Position numbers and translations under genes: made by a program
Notes under the pieces: model-generated
Told to the model about the DNA's origin: nothing
Database searches by the model: none
What the model saw: only the letters and a program-made list of their open reading frames with translations
Shown here: positions 9,130 through 20,552 of the stretch, piece after piece
Position numbering within the stretch: the first letter of the stretch is position 1
How the letters are laid out: each line of letters opens with the position of its first letter
DNA from: Salinicola aestuarinus
GTDB taxonomy: Bacteria > Pseudomonadota > Gammaproteobacteria > Pseudomonadales > Halomonadaceae
Assembly: GCF_003206645.1 (NCBI RefSeq)
Contig: NZ_PZJP01000008.1
Coordinates: 355,512 to 419,511, forward strand
Direction: 5' to 3'
Length of the DNA: 64,000 nucleotides

Positions 9130-11508
9130 TCAACTTCGCAGTACGGCATCAAATCGAACCTGGGTTTGCTCGACCACTGCCGCGATTAACTGGTTGATTT
9201 CTTCGTCATTGAGAGTGCGCGAAGGATGTTGCCAGGTCAAGCCTAGCGCGATGCTCTTGTAACCAGGCTCGACTCCCTTGCCTTGATAGACATCGAACAG
9301 CTGCGCCTGGGTCAACCACTCGCCCGCCTGTTCTCGAACGGTTTCCATGATCGACCCTACGCTGGCCTTCTCCTCGACGACGAACGCCAAGTCGCGGCGG
9401 ACTTCAGGAAAACGCGACAGCGGCGAGAATTCGGCGACACGGCCTGCGACCAATGCCGCCTGTTCGATCTCGAAAAGATAGACTTCTGGTTTGATACCCA
9501 ACTGCGACTGAAGCGAGGGGTGTAACGCGCCGATCCAACCCACCGGTCGATCGTCCCGATAGAGCCGCGCACAGCGACCGGGGTGGAGCGCGGGATGGGC
9601 TTCGGCCACGAATCGCCACCGGCTCGATTCCCCACTCAGCGCGATGAGTGACTCCACATCCCCCTTGAGATCGAAGAAGTCGAACGCGTCGCGACGCGCA
9701 CTCCAGCCTTCGACGTCACGTGACCCACAAATCGCTCCCCCAAGCATCGACGGCTGCTCGAGGTCGTCCAGCGCACCGCGAAACACGAGCCCCGATTCGA
9801 ACAGGCGAATCCGCGTCTGCTGGCGATTGAGGTTATGCATCAACGCCTTGAGCAGCCCCGGAAATAGGCTATGTCGCATGACCGACATATCGCTCGAAAT
9901 CGGATTGGCCAGCTCCGGCGATACGCTTTCCGGCGTGACCATTGCCTGTAGCTCTGGAGAGACGAAACTGTAGGTAATCGCCTCCTGGTAACCCCGAGAG
10001 ACCAGATGGCGACGCAGCCGACCCAGCGGCTGCGTCGCTTCATGGTCCGGCGCCAACGCCAGTCGCGCTTGCGGGCGACGAACCGGCAGCCGATTATAGC
10101 CGTGGATTCTCGCCAGCTCTTCAATCAGGTCTTCTTCGATCGCGATATCGAAACGCCAGGACGGCGCTTCCACACGCCAGCCGTCAGCAACCACGGCCAC
10201 GTTAATGCCCAGCCGAGCAAGAATGTCCTCGACTTCGTCGGCGGGCAGCGCGACGCCCAGACAGGCATCGAGCCGCTCGCGCCGAAGATCAATGTGGGCG
10301 GCCGGCGGCAGACGATCACCTCCGGTTTCAACCACGGGGCCGGGGCGACCACCGACGATCGAGATCAACAGCGCCGTGGCACGCTCCATCGCAGCCTCGA
10401 CAAGCTGAGGATCGACCCCTCGTTCGAAGCGATGCGAGGCATCCGTGTGCAGTCCATAGCGCCGCGCCGTGCCGGCCACGGCCAATGGCGTGAAAAAAGC
10501 CGCCTCGATGAAGAGATGGCGAGTGTCCCGAGTCACTCCGGAAGCCACCCCGCCCATGACACCAGCAATGGCCAACGGTCCGCTGCCATCGGCAATGACC
10601 AAGGTCTCGCTGTCCAGCGCCACATCCTGTCCATCGAGCAGGGTCAGCGATTCACCGTCGGCGGCCAACCGCACCTCGATAGCAGAGGTCAGACGCTCGC
10701 GGTCGAAAGCGTGGAGCGGCTGACCCAGCTCGAGCATCACGTAGTTGGTGACGTCAACGGCGGGATCGATCGTGCGGATACCACTGCGCCGCAGCCGTTC
10801 CGACATCCAGAGCGGCGTCTCGGCCGTCAGATCGACATCCTCAAGCATACGACCGAGATAGCGCGGGCAGCGATCACCCACCTTGATGCTTACCGAGAAG
10901 CACGCATCCGTCTCAGCTTCGACCGGCTCGACACTTGGCGCTGTCACGCGCTCGCGGGTCAGAACACCCACTTCTCGCGCCATACCGCGAACGCTGAGAC
11001 AGTCGCCGCGATTGGGCGTCAGATCGACCTCGATGGTGTGATCATCGAGCTGCATCCAGTCGCGGAAGTCGGCGCCCACAGGAGCGTCCTCGGGCAAAAC
11101 ATGGATCCCCGCCGAACGCTCCTCTTCCAAGCCTAGCTCGGAAGCGGAGCAGATCATGCCGCGGGACTCGACGCCACGAAGCTTGGCCTTCTTGATCTTG
11201 AAATCATCCGGCAGCACGGCGCCAACCCGGGCGAAAGGCACCTTTTGACCTTCCGCGACGTTGGGCGCACCGCAAACAACCTGAACGGGGTCACCGCTAC
11301 CGTCATCGACCTGACAGACATTGAGTTTGTCGGCGTCGGGGTGCGGCGCCTTGGCAATCACTTTAGCGACCACCACGCCTTGAAATTCGGTACCGACCGA
11401 TTCGACCGCGTCGACCTCGAGGCCCGCCATGGTAACGGTATCGGCTAGCGGCTGTGTCTCCAGTGCGGGAGAAACCCACTCGCGCAGCCACGCTTCAGAA
11501 AACTTCAT
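9130..11508 (-). CDS. pheT: Phenylalanyl-tRNA synthetase beta subunit
   Basis: Beta chain of the (alpha-beta)2 PheRS; it binds tRNA-Phe and hydrolyses mischarged Tyr-tRNA. It has 792 residues (E. coli 795). In order: an N-terminal EMAP/tRNA-binding-like domain (about 40-148), B3/B4 editing domain, B5 domain, a catalytic-like core and a C-terminal anticodon-binding FDX-ACB domain (about 700-792). ATG 11508 starts [12 protein letters not shown], the family N-terminus. It follows pheS by 24 bases. Confidence 0.98.
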   Translation of the reverse strand: MKFSEAWLREWVSPALETQPLADTVTMAGLEVDAVESVGTEFQGVVVAKVIAKAPHPDADKLNVCQVDDGSGDPVQVVCGAPNVAEGQKVPFARVGAVLPDDFKIKKAKLRGVESRGMICSASELGLEEERSAGIHVLPEDAPVGADFRDWMQLDDHTIEVDLTPNRGDCLSVRGMAREVGVLTRERVTAPSVEPVEAETDACFSVSIKVGDRCPRYLGRMLEDVDLTAETPLWMSERLRRSGIRTIDPAVDVTNYVMLELGQPLHAFDRERLTSAIEVRLAADGESLTLLDGQDVALDSETLVIADGSGPLAIAGVMGGVASGVTRDTRHLFIEAAFFTPLAVAGTARRYGLHTDASHRFERGVDPQLVEAAMERATALLISIVGGRPGPVVETGGDRLPPAAHIDLRRERLDACLGVALPADEVEDILARLGINVAVVADGWRVEAPSWRFDIAIEEDLIEELARIHGYNRLPVRRPQARLALAPDHEATQPLGRLRRHLVSRGYQEAITYSFVSPELQAMVTPESVSPELANPISSDMSVMRHSLFPGLLKALMHNLNRQQTRIRLFESGLVFRGALDDLEQPSMLGGAICGSRDVEGWSARRDAFDFFDLKGDVESLIALSGESSRWRFVAEAHPALHPGRCARLYRDDRPVGWIGALHPSLQSQLGIKPEVYLFEIEQAALVAGRVAEFSPLSRFPEVRRDLAFVVEEKASVGSIMETVREQAGEWLTQAQLFDVYQGKGVEPGYKSIALGLTWQHPSRTLNDEEINQLIAAVVEQTQVRFDAVLRS

Positions 11509-11532
11509 CTTGCGACTCCTTGGGCGCGTGGG

Positions 11533-12576
<1,044 letters not shown>

Positions 12577-12614
12577 TTACGCTCTGCCGAAACCGTCAAT
12601 CCAACGACACGGCA

Positions 12615-12651
12615 CAAAAAAACAGGGGAAGAGCGGCTGCCCTTCCCCTGT
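12615..12651 (-). terminator. Intrinsic terminator or attenuator between rplT and pheS
   Basis: On the minus strand a 10-bp perfect stem ACAGGGGAAG / CTTCCCCTGT with a 10-base loop is followed by seven Ts. A smaller hairpin with a GAAA loop lies just upstream (12670-12687). The position matches that of the pheST attenuator in enterics, but a Phe-rich leader peptide ahead of it is not evident. Confidence 0.85.
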
Positions 12652-12702
12652 ATCGGTCATAGCTCACGCCACCCGGTTTCCCAGGTGACCAGCCGGACTC
12701 GT

Positions 12703-13053
12703 TTACGCAGCCTTGGCTTTCTCGACAAGCGCCGTAAAGGCAGCCTTCTCGTGAACGGCCAGATCGGCCAGCACCTTACGGTCGATCTCGATACCCGCCT
12801 GCTTGAGGCCAGCGACGAAACGGCTGTAGGACATGCCGTTGTTGCGAGCTGCAGCATTGATACGAGTGATCCAGAGCGCGCGGAACTGACGCTTTCGCTG
12901 GCGGCGGTCGCGGTACGCGTACTGACCAGCTTTGATGACGGCCTGCTTGGCAACGCGGAAAACACGCGAGCGTGCTCCGTAATAGCCCTTGGCCTGCTTC
13001 ATGACTTTCTTATGACGGCGACGTGCAACGACGCCACGCTTAACGCGGGACAT
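12703..13053 (-). CDS. rplT: 50S ribosomal protein L20
   Basis: A 116-residue, strongly basic protein (E. coli 118) that binds 23S rRNA early in 50S assembly. The N-terminus [15 protein letters not shown] and the central [10 protein letters not shown] are characteristic. It lies 36 bases after rpmI. In E. coli L20 represses its own operon by binding the leader mRNA; I did not find a clear equivalent structure here. Confidence 0.98.
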   Translation of the reverse strand: MSRVKRGVVARRRHKKVMKQAKGYYGARSRVFRVAKQAVIKAGQYAYRDRRQRKRQFRALWITRINAAARNNGMSYSRFVAGLKQAGIEIDRKVLADLAVHEKAAFTALVEKAKAA

Positions 13054-13089
13054 AGCTTTCTCCTGACTTTAAAAAATGACGACCAAGGG

Positions 13090-13284
13090 TCAGAGGTTGG
13101 GCAGCATGCGCGTGACCAGCTGCTTGTCGGCAGCGTGGATCTGCTTCATGCCACGCAGCTGACGCTTACGCTTGGTGGACTTTTTGGTCAGGATGTGACT
13201 ACGAAAAGACTGCTTGTGCTTGAAGCCATTGGCAGTCTTCTTGAAGCGCTTAGCCGCGCCACTGTTGCTCTTAACTTTTGGCAT
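13090..13284 (-). CDS. rpmI: 50S ribosomal protein L35
   Basis: A 64-residue basic protein from ATG 13284 ([17 protein letters not shown]), the conserved start of L35. A longer open frame upstream lacks family similarity. It lies between infC and rplT as expected. Confidence 0.97.
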   Translation of the reverse strand: MPKVKSNSGAAKRFKKTANGFKHKQSFRSHILTKKSTKRKRQLRGMKQIHAADKQLVTRMLPNL

Positions 13285-13371
13285 GAGTTGAACTCCACTC
13301 TGCTTTTTTAGGAAACCCGAGGCCGAATGGGCCGGATTGGACCGACCCACCCCGTTCGACTTGCCCGCGGA

Positions 13372-13911
13372 TCACTTCTTCTTAGGCGCTATGATCATGA
13401 TCATCTGCCGACCTTCCATTTTCGGGAAGGATTCGACAGCCGCCATGTCTTCAAGATCGTTGGCGATCCGTTCCATCAGCCGACGGCCAATGTCCTGGTG
13501 TGCCATTTCACGACCTCGGAAACGTAGCGTGACCTTACCTTTGTCGCCAGCTTCGAGAAAGCGAGTCAGGTTCTTCAGCTTGACCTGATAATCGCCCTCG
13601 TCAGTACCAGGCCGGAACTTAACTTCCTTAACCTGAATCTGTTTGGTCTTCTTCTTCTGGGCAGACTTCTGCTTCTTCTGCTCGAAGAGGAATTTACCGT
13701 AGTCCATGATCTTGCAGACGATGGGATCGGCGTTGGAAATCTGTACGAGATCCATGCCAACCTCTTCGGCTCGCTGCAGCGCGTCCTGCATAGGAACCAC
13801 GCCAACCTGCTCACCTTCGCTGTCGATGAGACGAACTTCGTCTGCCCGGATACGGTCATTGATGGGCGCACGCTTCTCTTGAGGACGCCCGCGCTGATTA
13901 TTTCGCTTGAT
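13372..13911 (-). CDS. infC: Translation initiation factor IF-3, with ATC start
   Basis: IF-3 binds the 30S subunit and checks codon-anticodon pairing at initiation. The first in-frame ATG (13800) would remove about 37 conserved residues. Extending upstream recovers [17 protein letters not shown], the family N-terminus, and leads to an ATC at 13911 preceded by GGAG eight bases away; 179 residues result (E. coli 180, AUU start). Non-AUG infC starts allow IF-3 to repress its own translation, so the ATC is likely meaningful. An ACG one codon upstream is a less likely alternative. It lies between thrS and rpmI. Confidence 0.93.
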   Translation of the reverse strand: MKRNNQRGRPQEKRAPINDRIRADEVRLIDSEGEQVGVVPMQDALQRAEEVGMDLVQISNADPIVCKIMDYGKFLFEQKKQKSAQKKKTKQIQVKEVKFRPGTDEGDYQVKLKNLTRFLEAGDKGKVTLRFRGREMAHQDIGRRLMERIANDLEDMAAVESFPKMEGRQMIMIIAPKKK

Positions 13912-13945
13912 CGTTAGATCTCCATCTGGCGATTAACGTTGCTGC

Positions 13946-15856
13946 CTAGTGTTGATCCTGACGGTTCGCTCGATGGAGCTCCTCGAGGAGCGCGTCGATC
14001 GGTAGCGAGCCCAGATCTTCACCAGTTCGAGTGCGCACGGCGACGGCACCCGACTCGATCTCCTTGTCTCCCACTACGAGGAGGTAAGGAATCTTCTGCA
14101 GCGTATGCTCACGGATTTTAAAGCCGATCTTCTCATTCCTCAAGTCCGCTTCCACCCGGAAGCCCGCTTCACGCAGGCGTTTTAGCAGGTTTTCGGCATA
14201 TTCACGCTGGGAGTCCGTGATATTGAGGACGACGGCCTGGACCGGCGCCAGCCAGAGCGGCAAGGCGCCGGCGTAGTGCTCGATGAGGATGCCGATGAAA
14301 CGCTCCATCGAGCCAACGATGGCGCGGTGCAACATAACCGGCACCTGACGGGAGCCATCCTCGGCCACATACTGCGCACCGAGACGATCGGGCATCATGA
14401 AATCGACCTGCATGGTGCCGACCTGCCACTCACGACCCAGGCAGTCCTTCATATGATATTCGATCTTGGGGCCGTAGAACGCCCCTTCGCCCGGCAGCTC
14501 TTCCCAGGCAACGTCGCAATTGCCCAGCGCCGAGCGCAGAGCGTTTTCAGCGCGGTCCCAGTTCTCGTCGCTACCCAGCCGCTTCTCGGGGCGCAGCGCG
14601 ATCTTGACCGCGATGTCATCGAAGCCGAAATCGCCGTAGACCTTGAGAGCTTGACGGTGAAAGGCAGCCACTTCCGCCTCGACCTGATCTTCGGTGCAGA
14701 AGACGTGGCCATCGTCTTGGGTGAACGCCCGCACTCGCATGATACCGTGAAGGGCACCCGACGGCTCGTTGCGATGACACCCCCCAAACTCGCCGTAGCG
14801 CATCGGCAGCTCACGGTAACTGCGCAAGCCTGAATTGAAGACTTGCACGTGGCCCGGGCAGTTCATCGGCTTCAGCGCATATTCACGCTTTTCGGATTCG
14901 GTAAAAAACATGTTCTCGGCATAGTTGTCCCAGTGCCCTGACTTCTTCCAGAGTGAGACATCCATGATCTGCGGACACTTGATCTCTTGGTAGCCGCCGA
15001 TTTTGTAGACATTCCGCATGTACTGCTCGACAGCCTGCCAAAGCGTCCACCCGCGGGGGTGCCAGAAGACCATGCCGGGCGCTTCTTCCTGCATGTGGAA
15101 GAAGTCGAATCGACGCGCCAGCTTACGGTGGTCGCGTTTCTCTGCCTCTTCCAGGCGCTGAAGGTAAGCCTTGAGCGCTTTCTTGTCCGACCAGGCCGTG
15201 CCGTAGATGCGAGTCAGCATCGGCTTGGACGCATCCCCGCGCCAGTAAGCCCCCGCCAGCTTGGTGAGCTTGAACGCTTTCAGATGACGAGTATTGGGGA
15301 CGTGGGGCCCCCGACACATGTCGATATATTCTTGGTGATGGTATAGCCGGATGGTGTCGCCTTCGGCGATGCCCTCGACGATCTCCTGCTTGTAGGGCTC
15401 GTCTCGCGACTCGAAGGTCTGCAGCGCTTTCGGCTTATCCACGTACTCACGTACGACGTCATAATCTTGATCGATCAGCGCCTTCATACGCGATTCGATC
15501 GCCTCCAGCTCCTCGGAAGAAAGGGAAGCACCGAAGTCGACGTCGTAATAGAACCCATTGTCGATGACCGGGCCAATCGCCATCTTGGCCGACGGGTAAA
15601 GCTGCTTGATCGCGTGCCCCAGCAAGTGGGCGCAGGAGTGGCGAATGACATCCAGCCCCTCAGCATCACGAGCGGTGAGAATGGCGACGCTGGCGTCGCG
15701 ATCAATGATGTCAGCCGCGTCAACTTCGACGCCATCTATTTTACCGGCAACACAAGCTTTGGCGAGGCCGGGGCCGATCGATTCGGCCAACTGCATGATG
15801 CTCAACGGCGCGTCGAATGTTCTCTGAGTACCGTCCGGCAGGGTCACGATAGGCAT
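13946..15856 (-). CDS. thrS: Threonyl-tRNA synthetase
   Basis: Class II synthetase charging tRNA-Thr. It has 636 residues from ATG 15856 (E. coli 642). In order: TGS domain (1-61), editing domain with [10 protein letters not shown] at about residues 73-82, catalytic core (about 240-535) with the zinc ligand in MNCPGH, and the anticodon-binding domain. AAGGA seven bases upstream supports this start over a longer frame. It is the first gene of the operon and lies 34 bases ahead of infC. Leader-mRNA autoregulation is known in E. coli but is not demonstrated here. Confidence 0.97.
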   Translation of the reverse strand: MPIVTLPDGTQRTFDAPLSIMQLAESIGPGLAKACVAGKIDGVEVDAADIIDRDASVAILTARDAEGLDVIRHSCAHLLGHAIKQLYPSAKMAIGPVIDNGFYYDVDFGASLSSEELEAIESRMKALIDQDYDVVREYVDKPKALQTFESRDEPYKQEIVEGIAEGDTIRLYHHQEYIDMCRGPHVPNTRHLKAFKLTKLAGAYWRGDASKPMLTRIYGTAWSDKKALKAYLQRLEEAEKRDHRKLARRFDFFHMQEEAPGMVFWHPRGWTLWQAVEQYMRNVYKIGGYQEIKCPQIMDVSLWKKSGHWDNYAENMFFTESEKREYALKPMNCPGHVQVFNSGLRSYRELPMRYGEFGGCHRNEPSGALHGIMRVRAFTQDDGHVFCTEDQVEAEVAAFHRQALKVYGDFGFDDIAVKIALRPEKRLGSDENWDRAENALRSALGNCDVAWEELPGEGAFYGPKIEYHMKDCLGREWQVGTMQVDFMMPDRLGAQYVAEDGSRQVPVMLHRAIVGSMERFIGILIEHYAGALPLWLAPVQAVVLNITDSQREYAENLLKRLREAGFRVEADLRNEKIGFKIREHTLQKIPYLLVVGDKEIESGAVAVRTRTGEDLGSLPIDALLEELHRANRQDQH

Positions 15857-16092
15857 GCATGAATCCTTACGCTCAGTGGTGGTCCCTACCAAGGATCACT
15901 TGAGCTCAAAATAGGTCGATTTCACCTTTCAAAGGCGCTCGCATACGGGCGAGTCGGATCGTGCGAAAGGCTTAAAGAGGGTTTGCGGGCTTGTCTTGGC
16001 CCCGCAGGTAGGCAAGCGTATCAGCGCGGTGCGACGTTTACCAACACGCCGCGAAGGGTCATCAGCCAACGAATTCAGCAACATGACAAGCA

Positions 16093-16124
16093 GAAAAGAA
16101 AAAGGGCGCCCGAAGGCGCCCTCT
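16093..16124 (-). terminator. Rho-independent terminator of the OmpA-like gene
   Basis: On the minus strand GGGCGCC, a stable TTCG tetraloop, GGCGCCC and then TTTTTCTTTT. It begins about 30 bases after the stop of the 16152-17033 gene. Confidence 0.93.
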
Positions 16125-16151
16125 TGGCTCACATCGTGAAGCGAGGAGTGA

Positions 16152-17033
16152 TTATTCCCACTCACCCAGTTCAACACGACGGTTCTCGGCACGACCTGCA
16201 GCAGTATCGTTGGTCGCGATCGGCTGCTCTTCACCGTAGCCGATAGTAGTGATGTTGTCGCCGTTGAAGCCCTTGTTGACCAAGTAAGCTTTAACGGAAT
16301 CAGCGCGGCGCTGCGACAGATCCTTGTTGTAGGAAGCCGAACCGATGGAGTCAGTGTGACCTTCCAGACGGATGCGGAGCTGGTCGTTGGACATCAGCTT
16401 GCTGGAGACGCTATCCAGAATGGATTCGGCACTGGAGGTCAGCTGCGCGGAATCGAACTCGAAGTTGACGTCGCGGAGCACGAGGTCTTCTTCACAGCCC
16501 AGCGAGTTGACTTCGGCACCGGCCGGAGTGTTCGGGCACTGATCCTGATAGTCCGGCACGCCGTCGCCGTCTGAATCCAGCGGGCAACCTTGTGCGTTGA
16601 CTTCGACGCCGGCCGGGGTACCCGGGCACTGGTCCATGTAGTCCGGCACGCCGTCACCGTCGGTGTCGAGCGGGCAACCCACCGCGTCGACAGCCACGCC
16701 AGCCGGCGTGTTCGGGCACTGGTCACGGTCATCAGGCACGCCGTCGCCATCGCTATCGAGGACGTCGGAGCCGTAGTCTGCGCACAGCAGGGCACCGGCA
16801 GTCGCGCCAGCAACGCCGCCAATCGCCGCGCCATTGTCTTCGTCGGACGTACCGCTGGTAGCGTAACCCAGGCCACCGCCAATCAGGCCACCTGCAACAC
16901 CACAGACGAAGGGCGAGTTGTACCACGCCTGATCGGACGAGCTGCCGGTGGATTCCATGCCGGAACTGGCACAACCAGAAAGACCGACTACCAAAGCAGA
17001 ACCCAGTAGTAGGCCAGTCGTTGATTTTTTCAT
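16152..17033 (-). CDS. OmpA-family lipoprotein with thrombospondin type 3 repeats
   Basis: Probable outer-membrane lipoprotein that anchors to peptidoglycan. It has 293 residues: a signal peptide with lipobox LSGC (lipidated Cys 21), a Gly-rich glycine-zipper-like stretch (about 45-85), three TSP3-type calcium-binding repeats (DSDGDGVPD / DTDGDGVPD / DSDGDGVPD with QCPxTPAG, about 92-180), and a C-terminal OmpA domain with LEGHTDSIGS and LSQRRADSVKAYL (about 185-293). It lacks an N-terminal beta barrel, so it resembles OprF-like linkers without the porin part. A strong own terminator, AGGAG ribosome site and a palindromic promoter region suggest a monocistronic, highly expressed gene. Confidence 0.92.
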   Translation of the reverse strand: MKKSTTGLLLGSALVVGLSGCASSGMESTGSSSDQAWYNSPFVCGVAGGLIGGGLGYATSGTSDEDNGAAIGGVAGATAGALLCADYGSDVLDSDGDGVPDDRDQCPNTPAGVAVDAVGCPLDTDGDGVPDYMDQCPGTPAGVEVNAQGCPLDSDGDGVPDYQDQCPNTPAGAEVNSLGCEEDLVLRDVNFEFDSAQLTSSAESILDSVSSKLMSNDQLRIRLEGHTDSIGSASYNKDLSQRRADSVKAYLVNKGFNGDNITTIGYGEEQPIATNDTAAGRAENRRVELGEWE

Positions 17034-17063
17034 GTAAGACTCCTTCTTAACACAGCGCTAGTC

Positions 17064-17102
17064 GTAACGGGCGTTACCCAGCGGCTTCGAGTATAGAAGC
17101 CG
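17064..17102 (-). promoter_or_regulatory. Promoter region of the OmpA-like gene with nested palindromes
   Basis: Reading the minus strand, a -10-like TATACT lies inside a perfect inverted repeat CGGCTTC-N7-GAAGCCG (17082-17102). Just downstream, in the presumed 5' UTR, is GTAACG-CC-CGTTAC (17064-17077). The first could be an operator over the -10; the second could form a leader hairpin. The -35 is weak. Confidence 0.5.
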
Positions 17103-17400
17103 ATTTCGTTGGGAGAAAGGCTTTCTCTCTCACGAAGACAAAGAAATCTTGAACGATGAATTTCCTCACCATTTCAAGTCTCGGCCAATGTTCCCATCGC
17201 CCTTTCTTTGCAGCTCCATAACAGCATTGTCGATTCCACTGCGGGTTTCAACCCGAGTCGGGAAACACTGTTCTTTTTTAGCACCATTTGCCGGATTGGC
17301 AAAGCTTATTGAAGAATAAGTTACCCACCGACCCCAGCCCAACCCAAGGATGTCGTCGCCTGGCGACACCGGCTGCAAGTCAGCCCCTGCGCCCGCCTTA
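17103..17400. other. Intergenic region upstream of the OmpA-like gene
   Basis: About 300 bases between the OmpA-like promoter and the end of the DUF2489-like gene, both on the minus strand. It is locally AT-richer than the genes. A frame at 17166-17489 has a low-complexity product overlapping the neighbouring gene and is not credible. I see no terminator or RNA structure that stands out. Confidence 0.4.
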
Positions 17401-17901
17401 TCACGCACCGGTCTGCAGGGTGAAACCTTGCTCATAGACCCCGCGCTCGCGCCATTCACGACACAAACGGCCGAGTTCTGCCGCGCCATTTTTCAGCGAC
17501 TGCGCATGCTCATGGGCAATCGCTTCCCGCGCCTGATCCTCGCGATGCCGCTGGCGAGGCGACAAGGCATTCCGAGCCTGGTGCGTCTTCAGGTGGGCGG
17601 CTCGCTCCTGAACGGTCGCGAAGACACTCAGGGGCTCTTGCTGCACCAGTCGCGTATCGATGATATCCAGTAAAACGCGGCAGCGTAGCGCCCCTTCAAC
17701 GGGGTCGATCTGCTCGTCGACCATCGCCTTGGCGATGGCTTCCAGGCTGTCGACGCAGTTTCGGTTCGCCCGGATCGCTTCGTCGCGACTGAATGCTTCG
17801 CGGCGCCGAACCTCTCGCCAAAGCCGTCGCGCGTACCAGGCAAGAGCGGCCAACACGCAGAGCCCCGCGGCTGCCACCATCATCGTCATCGCAGTGGACA
17901 T
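17401..17901 (-). CDS. DUF2489-like membrane-anchored protein
   Basis: A 166-residue protein from ATG 17901, with one N-terminal membrane segment (about residues 6-22) followed by a basic stretch and a helical cytoplasmic domain containing NCVDSLEAIAKAMVDEQIDPVEGALRC. The layout recalls DUF2489 proteins of gammaproteobacteria, whose role is unknown to me. It follows cysQ on the same strand after about 50 bases and is probably co-transcribed. Confidence 0.7.
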   Translation of the reverse strand: MSTAMTMMVAAAGLCVLAALAWYARRLWREVRRREAFSRDEAIRANRNCVDSLEAIAKAMVDEQIDPVEGALRCRVLLDIIDTRLVQQEPLSVFATVQERAAHLKTHQARNALSPRQRHREDQAREAIAHEHAQSLKNGAAELGRLCREWRERGVYEQGFTLQTGA

Positions 17902-17951
17902 GTTTTCGATCGCCTTTTGATCCGTGTGAGTCTTCGAACATCGCTGTCCGG

Positions 17952-18776
17952 TCACCAGGCCTTTCGCCAGGCGCCTTCGAGGCTAGCACAGGCCACGAAG
18001 CCCGGATTCAACAGCGACGCCTTCGTGTTGTAGCGAAGCGGCGACCAGTCGTGAGTCTCGACGAGACTACCGCCGGCACCTTCGAGAACCGCTTGGGCCG
18101 CCGCCGTATCCCATTCGCTGGTGGGCCCGAAGCGGGGATAGAGATCCGCCCGACCGCCGGCAATGAGACAGCATTTCAAGGAGCTTCCCAATGTAGTCAC
18201 TCGCACACCGGGAATGGCATCGATCAGGCGCTGGGCCTTCGCACCGCGGTGAAACCGACTGACAACGACTCGCGGTGGCTCAGCCGGCGCAACGCTAAGG
18301 GGTGACCAGTTCGCGCCCGGCGCGGCTTGATGCCATGCTCCTTCGCTGGGGCGGCCCAGCCACACTTCACGCGTCCGGGGCTTCTCGACGACGCCAAGAA
18401 TGGGCCGATGGTCGTGAATGAGGGCGACATTGACCGAATACTCATCGGACCCTCGCAGATACTCCTTGGTCCCGTCGAGCGGGTCGATCAACCAGTAGGT
18501 CGACCATTGACGCCGCGTTTGCCATGGCACCGAAGCCGATTCTTCGGAAAGGACTGGCCACCCCGGGACACCAAGACGCGTGAGACCCTCGACAAGACAG
18601 GAGTGAGCGGCAAAGTCCGCGGTGGTAACCGGGCTATCGTCATCCTTGATCTGCGTTCTCAGCTGCGAATGCGCGACCTCTTCGATCGCATCGCCTGCCT
18701 GGCGACAGAGTGCAACGACCGCACTCGACAGTGACCCGAGGGACGCTGCGATTACCTCATCCTGGTGATGTAACAC
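17952..18776 (-). CDS. cysQ: 3'(2'),5'-bisphosphate nucleotidase CysQ
   Basis: A Mg2+-dependent phosphatase of the inositol monophosphatase fold that recycles PAP from sulfate assimilation to AMP. Motifs are in order: SPVTTADFAAH, LSEES, DPLDGTKEYLRG (metal site) and SEWDTAAAQAVLEGAGG. I chose a GTG start at 18776 (274 residues) behind GGGAG; E. coli CysQ has 246. A longer frame from a TTG at 18836 is less likely. The start is the uncertain part, not the function. Confidence 0.9.
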   Translation of the reverse strand: MLHHQDEVIAASLGSLSSAVVALCRQAGDAIEEVAHSQLRTQIKDDDSPVTTADFAAHSCLVEGLTRLGVPGWPVLSEESASVPWQTRRQWSTYWLIDPLDGTKEYLRGSDEYSVNVALIHDHRPILGVVEKPRTREVWLGRPSEGAWHQAAPGANWSPLSVAPAEPPRVVVSRFHRGAKAQRLIDAIPGVRVTTLGSSLKCCLIAGGRADLYPRFGPTSEWDTAAAQAVLEGAGGSLVETHDWSPLRYNTKASLLNPGFVACASLEGAWRKAW

Positions 18777-18936
18777 GCCACAAAACTCCCGATGGTGCGC
18801 TACCGACAGGCGCCGATGCGCGAGACAGAACGCCAATGGTATTCGACCAAAGACTAAGGCGCGAGAGATCGCTGGCGCCTGAGTCTTACGTAGACTATGC
18901 CTGCTTCATACTCTCCGGGAACAAGGACGAATCTTG

Positions 18937-20397
18937 ATGACGGAAGCAACCGACACGCAAAATTCACCACCCTCGACGGCGGCGAGAGTTGGGCTGATTC
19001 TAGGCCCCTTATGGATATTGCTTACCCAGTTACTCCCTGCGCCGGGCGGTCTGGAGCCCGCTGCCTGGCACTGCGTGGGATTGGCCCTGCTTCTTGCTAC
19101 CTGGTGGGCCACTGAGGCGATCCCGATTCCCGCCACTTCGTTGCTGCCAATTCCTCTCGCCCCCGCGCTCGGTATTGCCGACCTCGAGAGTACGGCGGCG
19201 AGCTACGCCAACCCGACGATTTTCCTCTTCCTCGGCGGATTCCTGCTGGGCCTGGCGATGCAACGTTGGAATCTACATCGACGCATCGCACTCAAGATCC
19301 TGACGCTGGTCGGTCAGAAGCCCAAACAGCAGATCGGCGGTTTCATGCTAGCCACTGCCTTCATCAGCATGTGGGTCTCCAACACGGCAACCGCCATCAT
19401 GATGCTGCCGATCGGCATGTCCGTGGTCTCGCTCTTTACCAGCGACGACGATGACGAGGTGAAGCGCTACGCAACCGCCCTCCTCCTGGCGATTGCGTAT
19501 TCGGCCAGTATTGGCGGTGTCGCGACCCTGATCGGCACACCGCCGAACGCCATTCTAGCCGGTTACCTATCGAGCGAGCAGGGAATCGAACTCGGCTTTG
19601 CCCAGTGGATGATCGTCGGCCTGCCCGTCAGTATCGCCATGATCGTCATCGCCTGGTGGTGGCTGACGCGTCAGCGGTTCGATCTCAGGCTGGATTCCGA
19701 CGACAGTGACGACGATGTCATCGGTAATGAACTGCGTAAGCTGGGCAAACTCAGTCCCGCAGAGACCCGCGTCGGTATCGTTTTTCTGCTGGCGGCGATC
19801 GCCTGGGTGACGCGCCCGCTACTCAACGACCTCGGGGTCGCCTGGCTCTCCGATACCGCCATCGCGCTGCTGGCCGGCGTCGCGCTGTTCCTCATTCCCA
19901 GTGGCAACGAGCGCCATCGTCCGTTGATGCTATGGGAGGACGCCAAGGAGCTGCCGTGGGGCATTTTATTGCTGTTCGGCGGCGGGCTCGCGCTGGCAGG
20001 CGCGATCAGCAGCTCCGGGCTTGCCGACTGGATCGCCGAGCAGCTGAGCGTCTTTGGCGCCCTGCCGCTGGTCCTGCTGATTGGCGCCATCGCACTGGTC
20101 ATCATCTTTCTCACCGAGCTGACTTCCAATACCGCGACCGCGGCTGCGTTCCTCCCACTGCTCGGGGCGCTGGCGATCTCCCTGGACGTTGATCCGCTAT
20201 TGATCACCGCCCCGGCGGCGATCGCGGCCAGCTGCGCCTTCATGATGCCAGTGGCGACGCCGCCCAACGCGATCGTCTTCGCGACTGGCCACATGAAAAT
20301 CCAATCAATGATCCGCGCCGGCTTTTTCCTCAACCTCGTGGGAACGGTCGTGGTCACCCTCATTACCATGACGCTGATCGAATGGCTGTGGCTGTAA
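18937..20397 (+). CDS. SLC13/DASS family sodium-coupled anion transporter
   Basis: An inner-membrane symporter of the divalent anion:Na+ family (dicarboxylate- or sulfate-type). It has 486 residues, about 11-13 hydrophobic segments, and the paired signature sequences WVSNTATAIMMLP (about residues 147-159) and LTSNTATAAAFLP in the second half; these SNT motifs bind Na+ and substrate. A TTG directly before the ATG is ignored; AAGGACG precedes it. It is divergent from cysQ. The substrate could be a dicarboxylate or sulfate and cannot be decided from sequence alone. Confidence 0.9.
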   Translation: MTEATDTQNSPPSTAARVGLILGPLWILLTQLLPAPGGLEPAAWHCVGLALLLATWWATEAIPIPATSLLPIPLAPALGIADLESTAASYANPTIFLFLGGFLLGLAMQRWNLHRRIALKILTLVGQKPKQQIGGFMLATAFISMWVSNTATAIMMLPIGMSVVSLFTSDDDDEVKRYATALLLAIAYSASIGGVATLIGTPPNAILAGYLSSEQGIELGFAQWMIVGLPVSIAMIVIAWWWLTRQRFDLRLDSDDSDDDVIGNELRKLGKLSPAETRVGIVFLLAAIAWVTRPLLNDLGVAWLSDTAIALLAGVALFLIPSGNERHRPLMLWEDAKELPWGILLLFGGGLALAGAISSSGLADWIAEQLSVFGALPLVLLIGAIALVIIFLTELTSNTATAAAFLPLLGALAISLDVDPLLITAPAAIAASCAFMMPVATPPNAIVFATGHMKIQSMIRAGFFLNLVGTVVVTLITMTLIEWLWL

Positions 20398-20552
20398 GTA
20401 CCGGCCTGGTTCCGATGGGCTGCAGCACTGACCCGCCATGGAGGATGAGGTAGAGAGAGTTCGCGCCCGGCTCGAGAAGCCGACGAGAATCGGATCGAGC
20501 CACCGGCTGGCGCGGCTTTCGCAACTCATTGAAAAAAAGCCCAAACACACGC

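Noticed and set aside
12615-12657. Leader peptide MTDTGEGQPLFPCFFV as a pheM equivalent
   Set aside because: Its Phe codons fall in the terminator arm and T-run, not upstream of it, so stalling could not control the hairpin in the known way.
17166-17489. 107-codon frame upstream of the OmpA-like gene
   Set aside because: Overlaps the DUF2489-like gene and has an unstructured composition; no ribosome site.
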